Positions 7,079 through 12,926 of a stretch of 12,926 bases of DNA are shown piece by piece. Below the pieces are notes generated by a model that saw nothing but the letters and a program-made list of their open reading frames with translations, did not search any database and was not told where the DNA came from. The position numbers were made by a program, and so were the translations under genes. The first letter of the stretch is position 1. Every line of letters begins with the position of its first letter. Location: positions 1 to 12,926 of the forward strand of contig CAJAKT010000321.1 of NCBI GenBank assembly GCA_903940375.1. Reading direction: 5' to 3'. Origin of the DNA: an uncultured bacterium. GTDB lineage: Bacteria; Actinomycetota; Actinomycetes; S36-B12.

Positions 7079-9343
7079 CTAGTGGTCGTGGACAGAACCC
7101 TCGACGAGTCCGATGGCGCGGGCCCGCTCCACGGCGTCGGCCCGCGAGTCGACGCCGAACTTGCGGTAGATGGACTTCGCGTGGGTCTTGACCGTGTTCG
7201 TCGACAGGAAGAGGTGCTCGCCGATCATCGGGAACGTCAGGTTGCTGGGCAGGAACTGCAGCACCCGTAGTTCCGCCGTGGTCAGGGGCGATGATGTGAA
7301 ACCGTCGATCGTGCTGGAGCGCAGGGCAGCCTCGGCGTCATCGAGCAGGTCACGCGCCATGGTTTCCATCAGTTCCGGCGTCATCCGGGCCCGTGCTTCC
7401 GCGATCAACTGACGCGCCATGCCGCTATCGCCCAGCAGAACCGCGGCCCGAGCAAGAATCAGTCGACCGCACACTCCGAACCAGGGCAGCACCTCGTCCA
7501 GTGCTCCGGACATGCGCCGCGCCGTCCCCAGCGCAAGCCGCCCAGTGGCCGGGTCGCCACCCACGGCGAGGACGAGCGCCTGAGCGGTGAAGGGGTGCGC
7601 GGAGGTCGCGAGCCGGTCGAGGTGGTTGCGCTCGATGAGGATCGAGGCCTCGGATACCAGGCGGATGGCCTGGTCACGTTCTCCACGTCCAAGAGCCAGA
7701 ATCGCCTGCCACGCCAGCGAGTCAGCCTCCACCTGAGGGACGTTGAAGATGTGCGACAACCGCTGGGCTTGGCTGAGACTTGCCAGGCCCTGCTCGCTGT
7801 CCCGTTGGAGGGTGAGTCCGACACCGCGCAGGAACGCTGCTGCCGAACGGAAAGGAGAGTCTGGGGGCAGCCCGACCAGCGCGTCCTCGCACAGGGCGAT
7901 CATGTCGCCCACCCCGCGTCGGCCGATCACCGCCACCAGGACGGCTACCGACGCGGCGTAGTCGTCGCTGGTGACCAGGGAGCGCCACTGCCGGCCGGCA
8001 TGCCGTTGCGCGATGAGGATCCATCGGCTGGTCCCGTCCTGGTTGCCCAGTTGCATCGCCAGCCAGCCCGAGGCCAGGGACAGCCACGGGTCGCTTGCGA
8101 TCTGGTCATCGGTCAGTGCGCCCAGCCAGGCCCGAAGCCTGTCCGGATGACCCGACCCGACACATCCGGACACCTGCGGCCACAGGCACTGTCCCACCAA
8201 GGGGATGTCCCCTGCGCAGGTTGCGTGACGGACCGCCGAATCGGCATCCCCCTGATCGGCGAACCACCGGGCGGCGCGTGCGTGCAGAACGGGTACGGCC
8301 GCGGGGTCGTTGAGTCGCAACTCGTTCTGCAGCGCCTCGGCCAGGAGGTGGTGGTACCGGTACCTCCGTCCCTCCCGGTCCAGGGGCATGACCAGTTGGC
8401 TGCGTTCGTGCAGACGAGCCAAGGTGGCAGAGGAGTCCGTGCGCTCGAGGATGGCGTCGCACGACGGCCCCGAGAGTTCCTCGAGCACCGACGTGTGGGT
8501 GAGGAAGGCTCGCGTGTCCTCGTCGAGGTCGTGCAGGACCTCCGCCCGGATGTAGTCGACCACGTACCGGTCCGATCCACCGGGAACCGAGGCGAGCCGT
8601 TCGGTATCGCGTTCGCCCTGGACGTCTGAGGTCAGCGCAGCCAGATACACGCCGACCGCCCACCCCTCCGTGTTCTCGACGATCTCCGCCACGACGCCCC
8701 TGGATGCGTCGATCGCCAGACCCGTGAAGAGCTCGACTCCTTCGTCAAGGTCGAGCGCGAGATCGGTGCGGTCCACTTCCTGGAGGCGACCTTGCGCACG
8801 GGACCGGGCCAGCCATTCCGGGCTCGCTTCCCGAGTCAGGAGCGCTACCTGAGATCCCGGGGGAACGCCGTCGCACAGCGCGGCCAGCAGCCGGTGGCAG
8901 GACTCCGTCCGAACGAGGTGCACGTCATCAATGACGAGGAGATACGGAGCCCCGCGCATGCGCGCCAGGCTCGTCATCGCGGGAAGGACGGTCGCCGAGA
9001 AGGCCGGTTCCACGCCGGTAGCGGCGGCTCGGGTCTTGGGGGCGGGCGCCCCCAGGGACTCAAACGCCTGGATGAGGGTGAGCGCGAGCGCCGCCGGGTC
9101 ATCGAGGTGGGGGGCGAGCTGCACGAAGGCGTGACGCCGGGGATCGCGCTCGGCCCACTGCCGGGCCAGTGTCGACTTTCCCGACCCTGCGGGTGCGGTC
9201 ACGAGCACGAGTTCGGCCGTGCACACCTGCGCCAGTTCCCTCAGGAGTCGCTCCCTGAGCACTCCGCCTCGCGCGTTCGCTGCCGCGGAACTACCGGGGA
9301 CGTACCTCCGCCTCGCAACCGGCGGAGCGGACGAATCGGACAC
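7079..9343 (-). CDS. LuxR-family transcriptional regulator, large ATP-binding (LAL/MalT-like)
   Basis: About 754 residues, typical LAL architecture. A P-loop ATPase module near the N-terminus has Walker A at residues 50-58 (APAGSGKST) and Walker B at 134-140 (LLVIDD). A winged-helix and long alpha-helical repeat region follows. A LuxR-type helix-turn-helix occupies residues 685-745 (SPLTTAELRVLQ, then STNTVKTHAKSIYRKFGV). Such proteins are ATP-dependent, ligand-responsive activators of the MalT type; the ligand is unknown. The start is uncertain: the GTG at 9343 lies 10 bases past the stop of the upstream gene, but the nearest purine-rich GGAGG is 21 bases away; a TTG at 9382 would overlap that gene and lacks a ribosome site. 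It sits between a membrane-protein gene and the organosulfate block, either of which could be its target. Confidence 0.93.
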   Translation of the reverse strand: MSDSSAPPVARRRYVPGSSAAANARGGVLRERLLRELAQVCTAELVLVTAPAGSGKSTLARQWAERDPRRHAFVQLAPHLDDPAALALTLIQAFESLGAPAPKTRAAATGVEPAFSATVLPAMTSLARMRGAPYLLVIDDVHLVRTESCHRLLAALCDGVPPGSQVALLTREASPEWLARSRAQGRLQEVDRTDLALDLDEGVELFTGLAIDASRGVVAEIVENTEGWAVGVYLAALTSDVQGERDTERLASVPGGSDRYVVDYIRAEVLHDLDEDTRAFLTHTSVLEELSGPSCDAILERTDSSATLARLHERSQLVMPLDREGRRYRYHHLLAEALQNELRLNDPAAVPVLHARAARWFADQGDADSAVRHATCAGDIPLVGQCLWPQVSGCVGSGHPDRLRAWLGALTDDQIASDPWLSLASGWLAMQLGNQDGTSRWILIAQRHAGRQWRSLVTSDDYAASVAVLVAVIGRRGVGDMIALCEDALVGLPPDSPFRSAAAFLRGVGLTLQRDSEQGLASLSQAQRLSHIFNVPQVEADSLAWQAILALGRGERDQAIRLVSEASILIERNHLDRLATSAHPFTAQALVLAVGGDPATGRLALGTARRMSGALDEVLPWFGVCGRLILARAAVLLGDSGMARQLIAEARARMTPELMETMARDLLDDAEAALRSSTIDGFTSSPLTTAELRVLQFLPSNLTFPMIGEHLFLSTNTVKTHAKSIYRKFGVDSRADAVERARAIGLVEGSVHDH

Positions 9344-9353
9344 TCTTGGGAGT

Positions 9354-10007
9354 CTACGTCGATTCCTCCGATCGACGCCCAAGAAGAATGTAGAGGCTCA
9401 GCGCGATGACCCAGAGGGGAAAAAGGAACTGGCTCAACGATGGCAGGGGCGGAGTAAGCAGTAGGAGCAGCGCAATGACGTAGCCGGGGACGGCCAGCCA
9501 GCGGGGGACCGTGCCGGTCCGGGCGCCCATGGTCGTGACCGACAGCATGAACACCGCGACCATTCGGGCTCCGAAGGAACCGAGCAGCGACGTCGCGAGA
9601 GCCCAGGCGTAGGCCAAGGTCGTGGCCGGCACTGGTGCTCCACTGACGACGAGGATCAAGGCGCCCTTCAGCGCCGCCGCACTGGCGAAGAGCATCGCGA
9701 CGAACAGCAGCCCCGACCCGAGGAAGACGGTCTCGAAGAAACGGTCCTCACGGGACCCCAACTGGGCACGAATCACGGCGATGAACCAGAGGAAGGCGAT
9801 ACCGGCGAACGGGATGACCCCGAGGGCGAGCTCCACGGCATCACGGCGCGCCGTGACCTCGATCCACGTTGCAGGGTCTGTCGCCAAGTCCGGTGAGGCA
9901 CTCTGCAGGAGCAGGATCACCACTCCCAGCGTGACGCCGAAGAAAATGCCAGCGAGCGCAGCGGAGGCGGGCCGACGTATCTCCCTCACCAGCCAGGTCT
10001 GGTTCAC
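9354..10007 (-). CDS. Polytopic membrane protein of unknown function
   Basis: 217 residues, strongly hydrophobic, with about six predicted helices (around 16-35, 59-79, 96-120, 128-160, 170-187 and 190-209). A charged loop SREDRFFETVF (about 85-95) separates helices 2 and 3. I do not recognise the family. There is no ATP-binding, channel-filter or catalytic motif. It starts with GTG at 10007, supported by GGAAGG six bases upstream. The stop lies 10 bases before the likely start of the LAL regulator, so the two are almost certainly co-transcribed. That would fit a membrane sensor or a transporter whose state affects the regulator, but this is inference from spacing alone. Confidence 0.85.
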   Translation of the reverse strand: MNQTWLVREIRRPASAALAGIFFGVTLGVVILLLQSASPDLATDPATWIEVTARRDAVELALGVIPFAGIAFLWFIAVIRAQLGSREDRFFETVFLGSGLLFVAMLFASAAALKGALILVVSGAPVPATTLAYAWALATSLLGSFGARMVAVFMLSVTTMGARTGTVPRWLAVPGYVIALLLLLTPPLPSLSQFLFPLWVIALSLYILLGRRSEEST

Positions 10008-10126
10008 AGCGAACCTTCCGTCTGAGCAGCCTCGGGGCGTTGACGAGTCAGCAACCCTGCGGCGACGCCGGGCTCCCCTGAGCGATCGGATGCCCGACGT
10101 CGTCTGTGGACTAGCAGGCGTCGCTA

Positions 10127-10279
10127 CTAGCGGCGGTCATCACGCCGATCGTCACGGCGGTCACCGCGACGGTCGACTCCTTTGGCGACGACAGCCACCG
10201 TGGCGACTGTTGCGGCGGTGCGGGCAACGGGAGCGCCCACTACACCACGACGCATTGCACGAGCGGGGCGAAGCGGCAT
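10127..10279 (-). CDS. 50-residue protein with N-terminal helix and DRRD repeats
   Basis: Short gene found by reading the frame after the DUF6325 copy A stop. ATG at 10279 and TAG at 10127-10129 give 50 residues. A ribosome site (GAGGAAGGAA) lies about seven bases upstream, inside the end of the preceding gene, whose TGA is one base from this ATG; such spacing strongly favours real, coupled translation. Residues 1-17 are basic (MPLRPARAMRRGVVG), 18-33 form a small hydrophobic helix (ARTAATVATVAVVAK), and the tail 36-50 is DRRGDRRDDRRDDRR, a charged tandem repeat. The N-terminal part resembles that of the SHOCT protein at 11611-11874 (AARTAVVAGTATAVSGRV), which holds the same position after the other DUF6325 copy. 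The SHOCT domain itself is absent, and the following 118 bases show no remnant of it. Confidence 0.75.
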   Translation of the reverse strand: MPLRPARAMRRGVVGAPVARTAATVATVAVVAKGVDRRGDRRDDRRDDRR

Positions 10280-10280
10280 G

Positions 10281-10745
10281 TCAAATTCCTTCCTCGACAG
10301 CTAGTGCGGAATCCAGGGACGCGGCAATTGCCTGGATGGGGATACGTCCTGTGGCAACCAACTGGCCGCCCGCGCGACGAGCTGCACTGGCGAACGGAGC
10401 AGCCCACGTGTTCTCCCAGACCAAAACGAGCGCAACAGTGCCGGGATCCATCGCGGCCGCGAGATCAACCACGTCATCCGCAGCGAGGATCTCGGCCAGG
10501 TCTGCCTCGAGTGCGCGGATGTCGTCCAGGCCCGGAGCCTCGTCCAGCTCCAGCGCGTCCACAGAGCCGTCCTCGTTCTTCTGGAGCAGGAGCACATCGA
10601 GTACCCGAATGGTCTTGTGCTCTGCGAGCCGCACCAACTCCTCGGCGATCTCGCCATTGAAGTTCTGCTGACCAGCCGGGAACTCGACAATCAGATAGTC
10701 CACCGGTCCCAACTCGTCGATGGTCGCATCATTCGACTCTGTCAT
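10281..10745 (-). CDS. DUF6325-like protein, copy A
   Basis: 154 residues, soluble. It matches what I recall as the DUF6325 family of actinobacteria: GPVDYLIVEFP (13-23), GEIAEELVRL, KTIRVLDVLLLQKNEDG (44-60), then an acidic middle (DEAPGLDDIRALEADLAEILAADD), WENTWAAPFA (110-119) and a GRIP motif at 133-136. Alternating strands and helices suggest a ferredoxin-like alpha/beta fold; no catalytic residues are evident and the function is unknown. The start at 10745 is chosen for GAGGAAGAGGG just upstream; a longer frame to 10805 would run through the conserved promoter-like element at 10774-10821 and is rejected. The paralogue at 11911-12324 shares the landmark motifs. The next gene begins one base after this stop. 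Confidence 0.88.
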   Translation of the reverse strand: MTESNDATIDELGPVDYLIVEFPAGQQNFNGEIAEELVRLAEHKTIRVLDVLLLQKNEDGSVDALELDEAPGLDDIRALEADLAEILAADDVVDLAAAMDPGTVALVLVWENTWAAPFASAARRAGGQLVATGRIPIQAIAASLDSALAVEEGI

Positions 10746-10773
10746 GAGCCCTCTTCCTCTCGTTGTTGCTTCG

Positions 10774-10821
10774 ACGGTAGGAGCCGTGCTCGTGCCGCGA
10801 ATCACCCCAAAGGTGTGAAAG
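10774..10821 (-). promoter_or_regulatory. Conserved 48-bp promoter-like element, copy A
   Basis: Read on the minus strand: CTTTCACAC, 2 nt, TTGGGGTGATTCGC, a 10-nt spacer, then CGGCTCCTACCGT. The same arrangement occurs at 12530-12577 with 36 of 38 positions identical outside the spacer. TACCGT (10774-10779) fits the actinobacterial -10 pattern TAnnnT, and the conserved ATTCGC or GATTCG lies 17-18 bases upstream as a possible -35. Further upstream is a dyad TCAC-N9-GTGA that could bind a regulator. A start site near 10767 would give a leader of about 20 bases before the ATG at 10745, which fits well. Confidence 0.65.
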
Positions 10822-10838
10822 GAGCGCTCTCAAGACGT

Positions 10839-10856
10839 TGGCAGGCTGACCTGCCA
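10839..10856 (-). terminator. Possible terminator hairpin after the channel-like gene
   Basis: TGGCAGG (10839-10845) and CCTGCCA (10850-10856) pair perfectly around the loop CTGA. The hairpin sits 12 bases after the stop of the membrane gene at 10869 and just before the copy A promoter-like element, so it could separate the two transcripts. There is no T tract, and the stem is only 7 bp. Confidence 0.5.
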
Positions 10857-10868
10857 CTTCGACCACCG

Positions 10869-11531
10869 TCACATGATGTTCACGGCCCGCGCCAGTACGA
10901 GGGCGACCAGGGCCAGGGAGAGCGCCGCCTCAAGTATCAGCATCAGTTTGGACCAGTGTCTGATGGCCGATACATCGGTCGGACTGAACGCGGTTGAGGT
11001 ATTGAAGGAGAGTGCGAAGTAGTCGATGTACTGAGGGAACCAGGCCGGCCCCACCTCGTCGAGATCCGTCTCCGGGAAATGGAAGGCGGGCCGCGCGTCG
11101 AGCCCACCGCACGCTCGGACAGCTGGTCCCCCGGCGTCGAGGTGCCAGTACCAGAAGGCAAACGCGATGACGTTCGTCACCCAGACGACAACGCCAATCG
11201 TCAAGAGCCGACCTGGACTGGCAAAGTCGGCATTCTGCAGGATGCCAATGATCAGCCGGACGGTGGAGACGGCCGTAGCGACCGTCATCGTGACGATCAT
11301 GAGGCCCGTGACGATCCGCAGCCATCGACTGCGTCGGTCAATGCGACCCGGATCACCGATGGTCAGCACGACCAGGAACACGACTAAGAGCGAGGGGTAC
11401 CCGACGTGCGCCGCCTCACCGAGCCTGAACTCCGCCGGCACGAACAGGTAGAGGGCCGCAGCCGCCACTACCGCGATGGCCATCGGTAGGCGCCTCTCGC
11501 CCTTACGAGGTACCCCGGTTTGGCCTGTCAC
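10869..11531 (-). CDS. Membrane protein with channel-like C-terminal helix pair
   Basis: About 220 residues. Helices are predicted near 17-33, 46-59, 72-95, 108-130 and 193-217, with a re-entrant-like segment at 168-186 (YIDYFALSF, then NTSTAFSPTD). The order helix, YFxxSF-T-FSPTD loop, final helix resembles the pore of two-helix ion channels, but the classical TxGYG filter is missing. The same tail (WYWHLDAGGP, later a FSPTD loop and ARAVN) is familiar from uncharacterised actinobacterial membrane proteins sometimes grouped with DUF1345; I am not certain of that assignment. Start choice: GTG at 11531 keeps the segment GERRLP, which I think is conserved, with GGGGAGGG 11 bases upstream; ATG at 11483 with GAGAGG nine bases upstream is the alternative (204 residues). 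A frame open to 12023 overlaps two other genes with low-complexity sequence and is not real there. Confidence 0.8.
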   Translation of the reverse strand: MTGQTGVPRKGERRLPMAIAVVAAAALYLFVPAEFRLGEAAHVGYPSLLVVFLVVLTIGDPGRIDRRSRWLRIVTGLMIVTMTVATAVSTVRLIIGILQNADFASPGRLLTIGVVVWVTNVIAFAFWYWHLDAGGPAVRACGGLDARPAFHFPETDLDEVGPAWFPQYIDYFALSFNTSTAFSPTDVSAIRHWSKLMLILEAALSLALVALVLARAVNIM

Positions 11532-11610
11532 GGCGGTCACACCCTCCCCATCAAGCGCCTTCCTGCGGCGGGGACGCGTCCATCGGCTACGGCCGCTCCC
11601 TCCAGTCCTG

Positions 11611-11874
11611 TCAGATGCCGAGTGCCTTTGCCTTGGCGGCCGCGAACTCCTCGTCCGACAGGATTCCCTGGCTGTGGAGTTGCGCGAGGTTCTGCAGTTG
11701 CGCCATCTGGTCGTCCGCGGGGGCGACTTCCTGGGCTTCTGCCTGCTGCTGGTCGTATTGCGCCTGAGCCTGTGCGTCGTACTTGCTGGCCTGACGGTGC
11801 GCGACGCGTCCAGAGACCGCGGTGGCGGTCCCTGCGACGACAGCGGTGCGGGCGGCCATACGCATGAGTCCCAT
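11611..11874 (-). CDS. Small SHOCT-domain protein, module B partner
   Basis: 87 residues. The N-terminus (MGLMRMAARTAVVAGTATAV) is a short Ala/Val-rich helix, perhaps membrane-associated. Residues 30-55 are Gln/Ala-rich, probably coiled or disordered. Residues 56-85 are a clear SHOCT domain (LAQLHSQGILSDEEFAAAKAKAL). SHOCT domains are short C-terminal helical hairpins thought to mediate oligomerisation; no catalytic function is known. The ATG at 11874 has GAGAGG eight bases upstream. It follows DUF6325 copy B by 36 bases, a pairing I recall in other actinobacteria, so a shared transcript and possibly a physical complex are likely. The 79-base gap to the next gene contains no obvious terminator. 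Confidence 0.88.
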   Translation of the reverse strand: MGLMRMAARTAVVAGTATAVSGRVAHRQASKYDAQAQAQYDQQQAEAQEVAPADDQMAQLQNLAQLHSQGILSDEEFAAAKAKALGI

Positions 11875-11910
11875 GTCTGTTGCCTCTCAATCGGTTGGAG
11901 CGGAAGGTGG

Positions 11911-12324
11911 TCAGGCGGTGATGACGGATTCGACAACGTCGGATGGGATCCGCACGGTGTCGATGACGAACGCGTCAGCGGACCTGAGAGCACCGACGAT
12001 CTCCTCGGCCCACCGGTTCTCAAAGGCGATCAGCATCGCCGCGCTGTTCAGTGGCAGGTCCTCACTGACCTCGTCGGCGTCATCTGGGCCGAGAGCTCCG
12101 GGCTTGACGATGTCGATTGAGGCGTAGCTGGCGCCGGTCTCGGCGTCGAGGTCGCCGATCTCAAGCGTCGTGACGACGCCGTCGGCATCCTTCATGATGA
12201 AGGTGATGTCCAGAACACGGATCGTTCCGTTGTCCACCTGCCGCATGATCGCTGGAGCGATCTGCCCGGTGAACTTGTTGCCGGGAAAGCCGATGATGTA
12301 CACATCGACGGGGCCAATGGCCAT
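11911..12324 (-). CDS. DUF6325-like protein, copy B
   Basis: 137 residues, soluble, function unknown. It shares with copy A (10281-10745) the landmarks GPVD (4-7), GFPGNKFTGQIAPAI, GTIRVLD (33-39), KDADGVV, FENRWAEE (101-108, where copy A has WENTWA) and RIP (126-128). It lacks about ten N-terminal residues of copy A and its C-terminal tail is shorter. The middle acidic region differs most. The ATG at 12324 has an almost ideal ribosome site (AGGAGG, four bases upstream). The conserved 48-bp promoter-like element lies about 205 bases upstream, far more distant than in copy A, so the transcript probably has a long leader. The SHOCT partner gene follows after 36 bases. Confidence 0.88.
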   Translation of the reverse strand: MAIGPVDVYIIGFPGNKFTGQIAPAIMRQVDNGTIRVLDITFIMKDADGVVTTLEIGDLDAETGASYASIDIVKPGALGPDDADEVSEDLPLNSAAMLIAFENRWAEEIVGALRSADAFVIDTVRIPSDVVESVITA

Positions 12325-12351
12325 GATTCCTCCTGTGAGTCACTCAAGTAG

Positions 12352-12368
12352 CCGGGGAGTCGCCCCGG
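12352..12368 (-). other. GC hairpin in the leader of DUF6325 copy B
   Basis: CCGGGG (12352-12357) pairs with CCCCGG (12363-12368) around AGTCG. It lies roughly 28 bases upstream of the copy B start, just before the ribosome site. It could affect translation or end transcription early; there is no T tract on the minus strand. Chance occurrence in GC-rich DNA is possible. Confidence 0.35.
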
Positions 12369-12465
12369 TGGCGCAGTGTCAATGCTTGGCGACCGACTTG
12401 CTCGGGCCTTCGCCTTCAGCGCTGTGCGCCCCCCTTCGTGATCGTTCCGGAGTCCGATAACGGAG

Positions 12466-12504
12466 TCACCAAGGAAGTCGAGCCACACCCGTTGGTTCTG
12501 CCAT
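12466..12504 (-). CDS. Possible 12-codon leader peptide upstream of DUF6325 copy B
   Basis: ATG at 12504 and TGA at 12466-12468 encode MAEPTGVARLPW. A purine-rich GGTGGGAG precedes the ATG by seven bases, and the ATG is 26 bases from the conserved promoter-like element, nearly the same distance as the copy A gene start from its own element. No regulatory codon run (repeated codons for one amino acid) is seen, so attenuation is not evident. It may be a chance frame. Confidence 0.25.
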   Translation of the reverse strand: MAEPTGVARLPW

Positions 12505-12529
12505 AAGCGCACTCCCACCTGACAGCTCA

Positions 12530-12577
12530 ACGGTAGGAGCCGCACCCCGGATGCGAATCACCCCAAGCGTGTGAAAG
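12530..12577 (-). promoter_or_regulatory. Conserved 48-bp promoter-like element, copy B
   Basis: Second copy of the element at 10774-10821. On the minus strand it reads CTTTCACAC, 2 nt, TTGGGGTGATTCGC, 10-nt spacer, CGGCTCCTACCGT. The spacer has the same length but matches at only about three of ten positions, so the conserved blocks appear selected rather than merely recent duplicates. The candidate -10 (TACCGT, 12530-12535) would place transcription start near 12523, giving a leader of about 200 bases to the DUF6325 copy B ATG. Confidence 0.65.
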
Positions 12578-12818
12578 CTCGGTCTGGCAGTTCGCTGCGG
12601 GAAGGTCGAACGTGCCGCACGACGCAGCCAAAGCCGGAGTCGCCGCGACCTCCTCCGGCGTCATCGCGGAATCGACCAGGGTCTCGAGGGTGGGGCGACG
12701 ACAGCAGGGTCCCGCTTGACGCGACGCAGGCCCAGTGTCATTCAGCCCTGATTCGGGAGCCCGAAACCCACAGTCCCACTTCAGGCAGCGGAGGTTCCAG
12801 ATTCGGAACTGCTCAGTA

Positions 12819-12926
12819 CTACGTCTGCGCCATATCGACGAAGCGCGAGTAGTGACCCTGGAATGCCACGGTGACGGTCTGCGTCGGACCGTTGCGGTGC
12901 TTGGCCACGATGAAGTCGGCCTCACC
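12819..12926 (-). CDS. dnaB: Replicative DNA helicase DnaB, C-terminal end (partial)
   Basis: The last 35 codons of a minus-strand gene enter from the right edge: GEADFIVAKHRNGPT at the window edge, then VTVAFQGHYSRFVDM and a TAG at 12819-12821. The AKxRNGPTxxVxxxF pattern and the following FxDM are characteristic of the C-terminus of bacterial DnaB, the hexameric RecA-fold helicase that unwinds DNA at the replication fork. The rest of the gene, including the ATPase motifs, lies outside the window, so nothing can be said about inteins or completeness. Its presence marks a core chromosomal locus beside the DUF6325 region. Confidence 0.92.
   Translation of the reverse strand, partial: GEADFIVAKHRNGPTQTVTVAFQGHYSRFVDMAQT

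Larger units (their letters stand above)
12325..12818. other. 494-bp non-coding stretch between dnaB and DUF6325 copy B
   Basis: No convincing gene is seen. It holds the copy B promoter-like element (12530-12577), a possible 12-codon leader peptide (12466-12504), and a hairpin near the ribosome site of the next gene (12352-12368). The part next to dnaB (12578-12818) shows nothing recognisable apart from a weak GTTCC/GGAAC dyad about 20 bases after the dnaB stop. Open frames run through on both strands but have low-complexity, Arg/Ser/Pro-rich translations. Confidence 0.6.

Noticed and set aside
9622..10671. 349-codon open frame on the plus strand
   Set aside because: It crosses the membrane gene, the 50-residue gene and DUF6325 copy A in antisense, has a low-complexity Ser/Arg/Ala translation and no domain.
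11532..12023. N-terminal extension of the channel-like membrane gene
   Set aside because: The frame is open, but the translation is Ser/Arg/Pro/Thr-rich and overlaps the SHOCT gene and the end of DUF6325 copy B in another frame; good starts exist at 11531 and 11483.
12192..12545. 117-codon minus-strand frame over the DUF6325 copy B leader
   Set aside because: It runs into the DUF6325 gene in a different frame, and its codon third positions look less GC-rich than in the real genes. The segment RVWLDFLGDSVIGLRN looks protein-like but has no other support.
12571..12925. Open frames on both strands near the right edge
   Set aside because: They overlap the dnaB C-terminus, whose own frame is unmistakable, and have low-complexity translations without ribosome sites.
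1..12926. CRISPR arrays, tRNA or rRNA genes, insertion sequences, phage genes
   Set aside because: No regularly spaced repeats, no tRNA-like cloverleaf or rRNA sequence, no transposase, integrase or terminal inverted repeats were seen on either strand.

Overview
The window is high-GC DNA with actinobacterial features: a MalT-like (LAL) LuxR regulator, SHOCT proteins paired with a family I recall as DUF6325, frequent GTG starts, and overlapping or closely spaced genes. It most likely comes from the chromosome of an actinomycete. The right edge is the 3' end of dnaB, the replicative helicase gene, which argues for a chromosomal location. The genus cannot be read from the sequence. All functional names rest on motif recognition from the translated sequence; no database search was run.

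Layout. The left edge holds the 3' part of a plus-strand ferritin-like DUF2202 gene with a Gly/Met-rich leader (1-548). A strong hairpin (561-592) separates it from everything else. All other genes are on the minus strand, transcribed from right to left. In that order they are: the dnaB 3' end; a 494-bp non-coding stretch; DUF6325 copy B; a small SHOCT protein; a channel-like membrane protein; DUF6325 copy A; a 50-residue protein missed by length cut-offs (10127-10279); a six-helix membrane protein; a LAL LuxR regulator; a small unknown protein; a SulP-type anion transporter with a STAS domain; a cytosolic Cys-type sulfatase; its likely radical-SAM maturase (anSME); and a small PLDc_N-SHOCT membrane protein.

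How the genes fit together. The left half is an organosulfate block. SulP would move sulfate or another anion, the sulfatase would cleave sulfate esters, and anSME would convert the sulfatase Cys79 to formylglycine. The genes are closely packed (GTGA overlap, 83-bp gap, 10-bp gap, 11-bp overlap), so one or two polycistronic transcripts are likely, with the LuxR gene just upstream as a possible regulator. The right half contains two paralogous DUF6325 modules. Each is preceded by a copy of the same 48-bp two-part element (10774-10821 and 12530-12577). Outside a 10-nt spacer of fixed length but different sequence, the copies match at 36 of 38 positions, which is the pattern of a shared promoter plus regulator site. 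In module B the partner gene encodes a full SHOCT protein. In module A that position is taken by a 50-residue protein that keeps a similar N-terminal helix but ends in a DRRD-repeat tail without SHOCT. This duplicated, co-regulated, diverged pair is the least explained part of the window.
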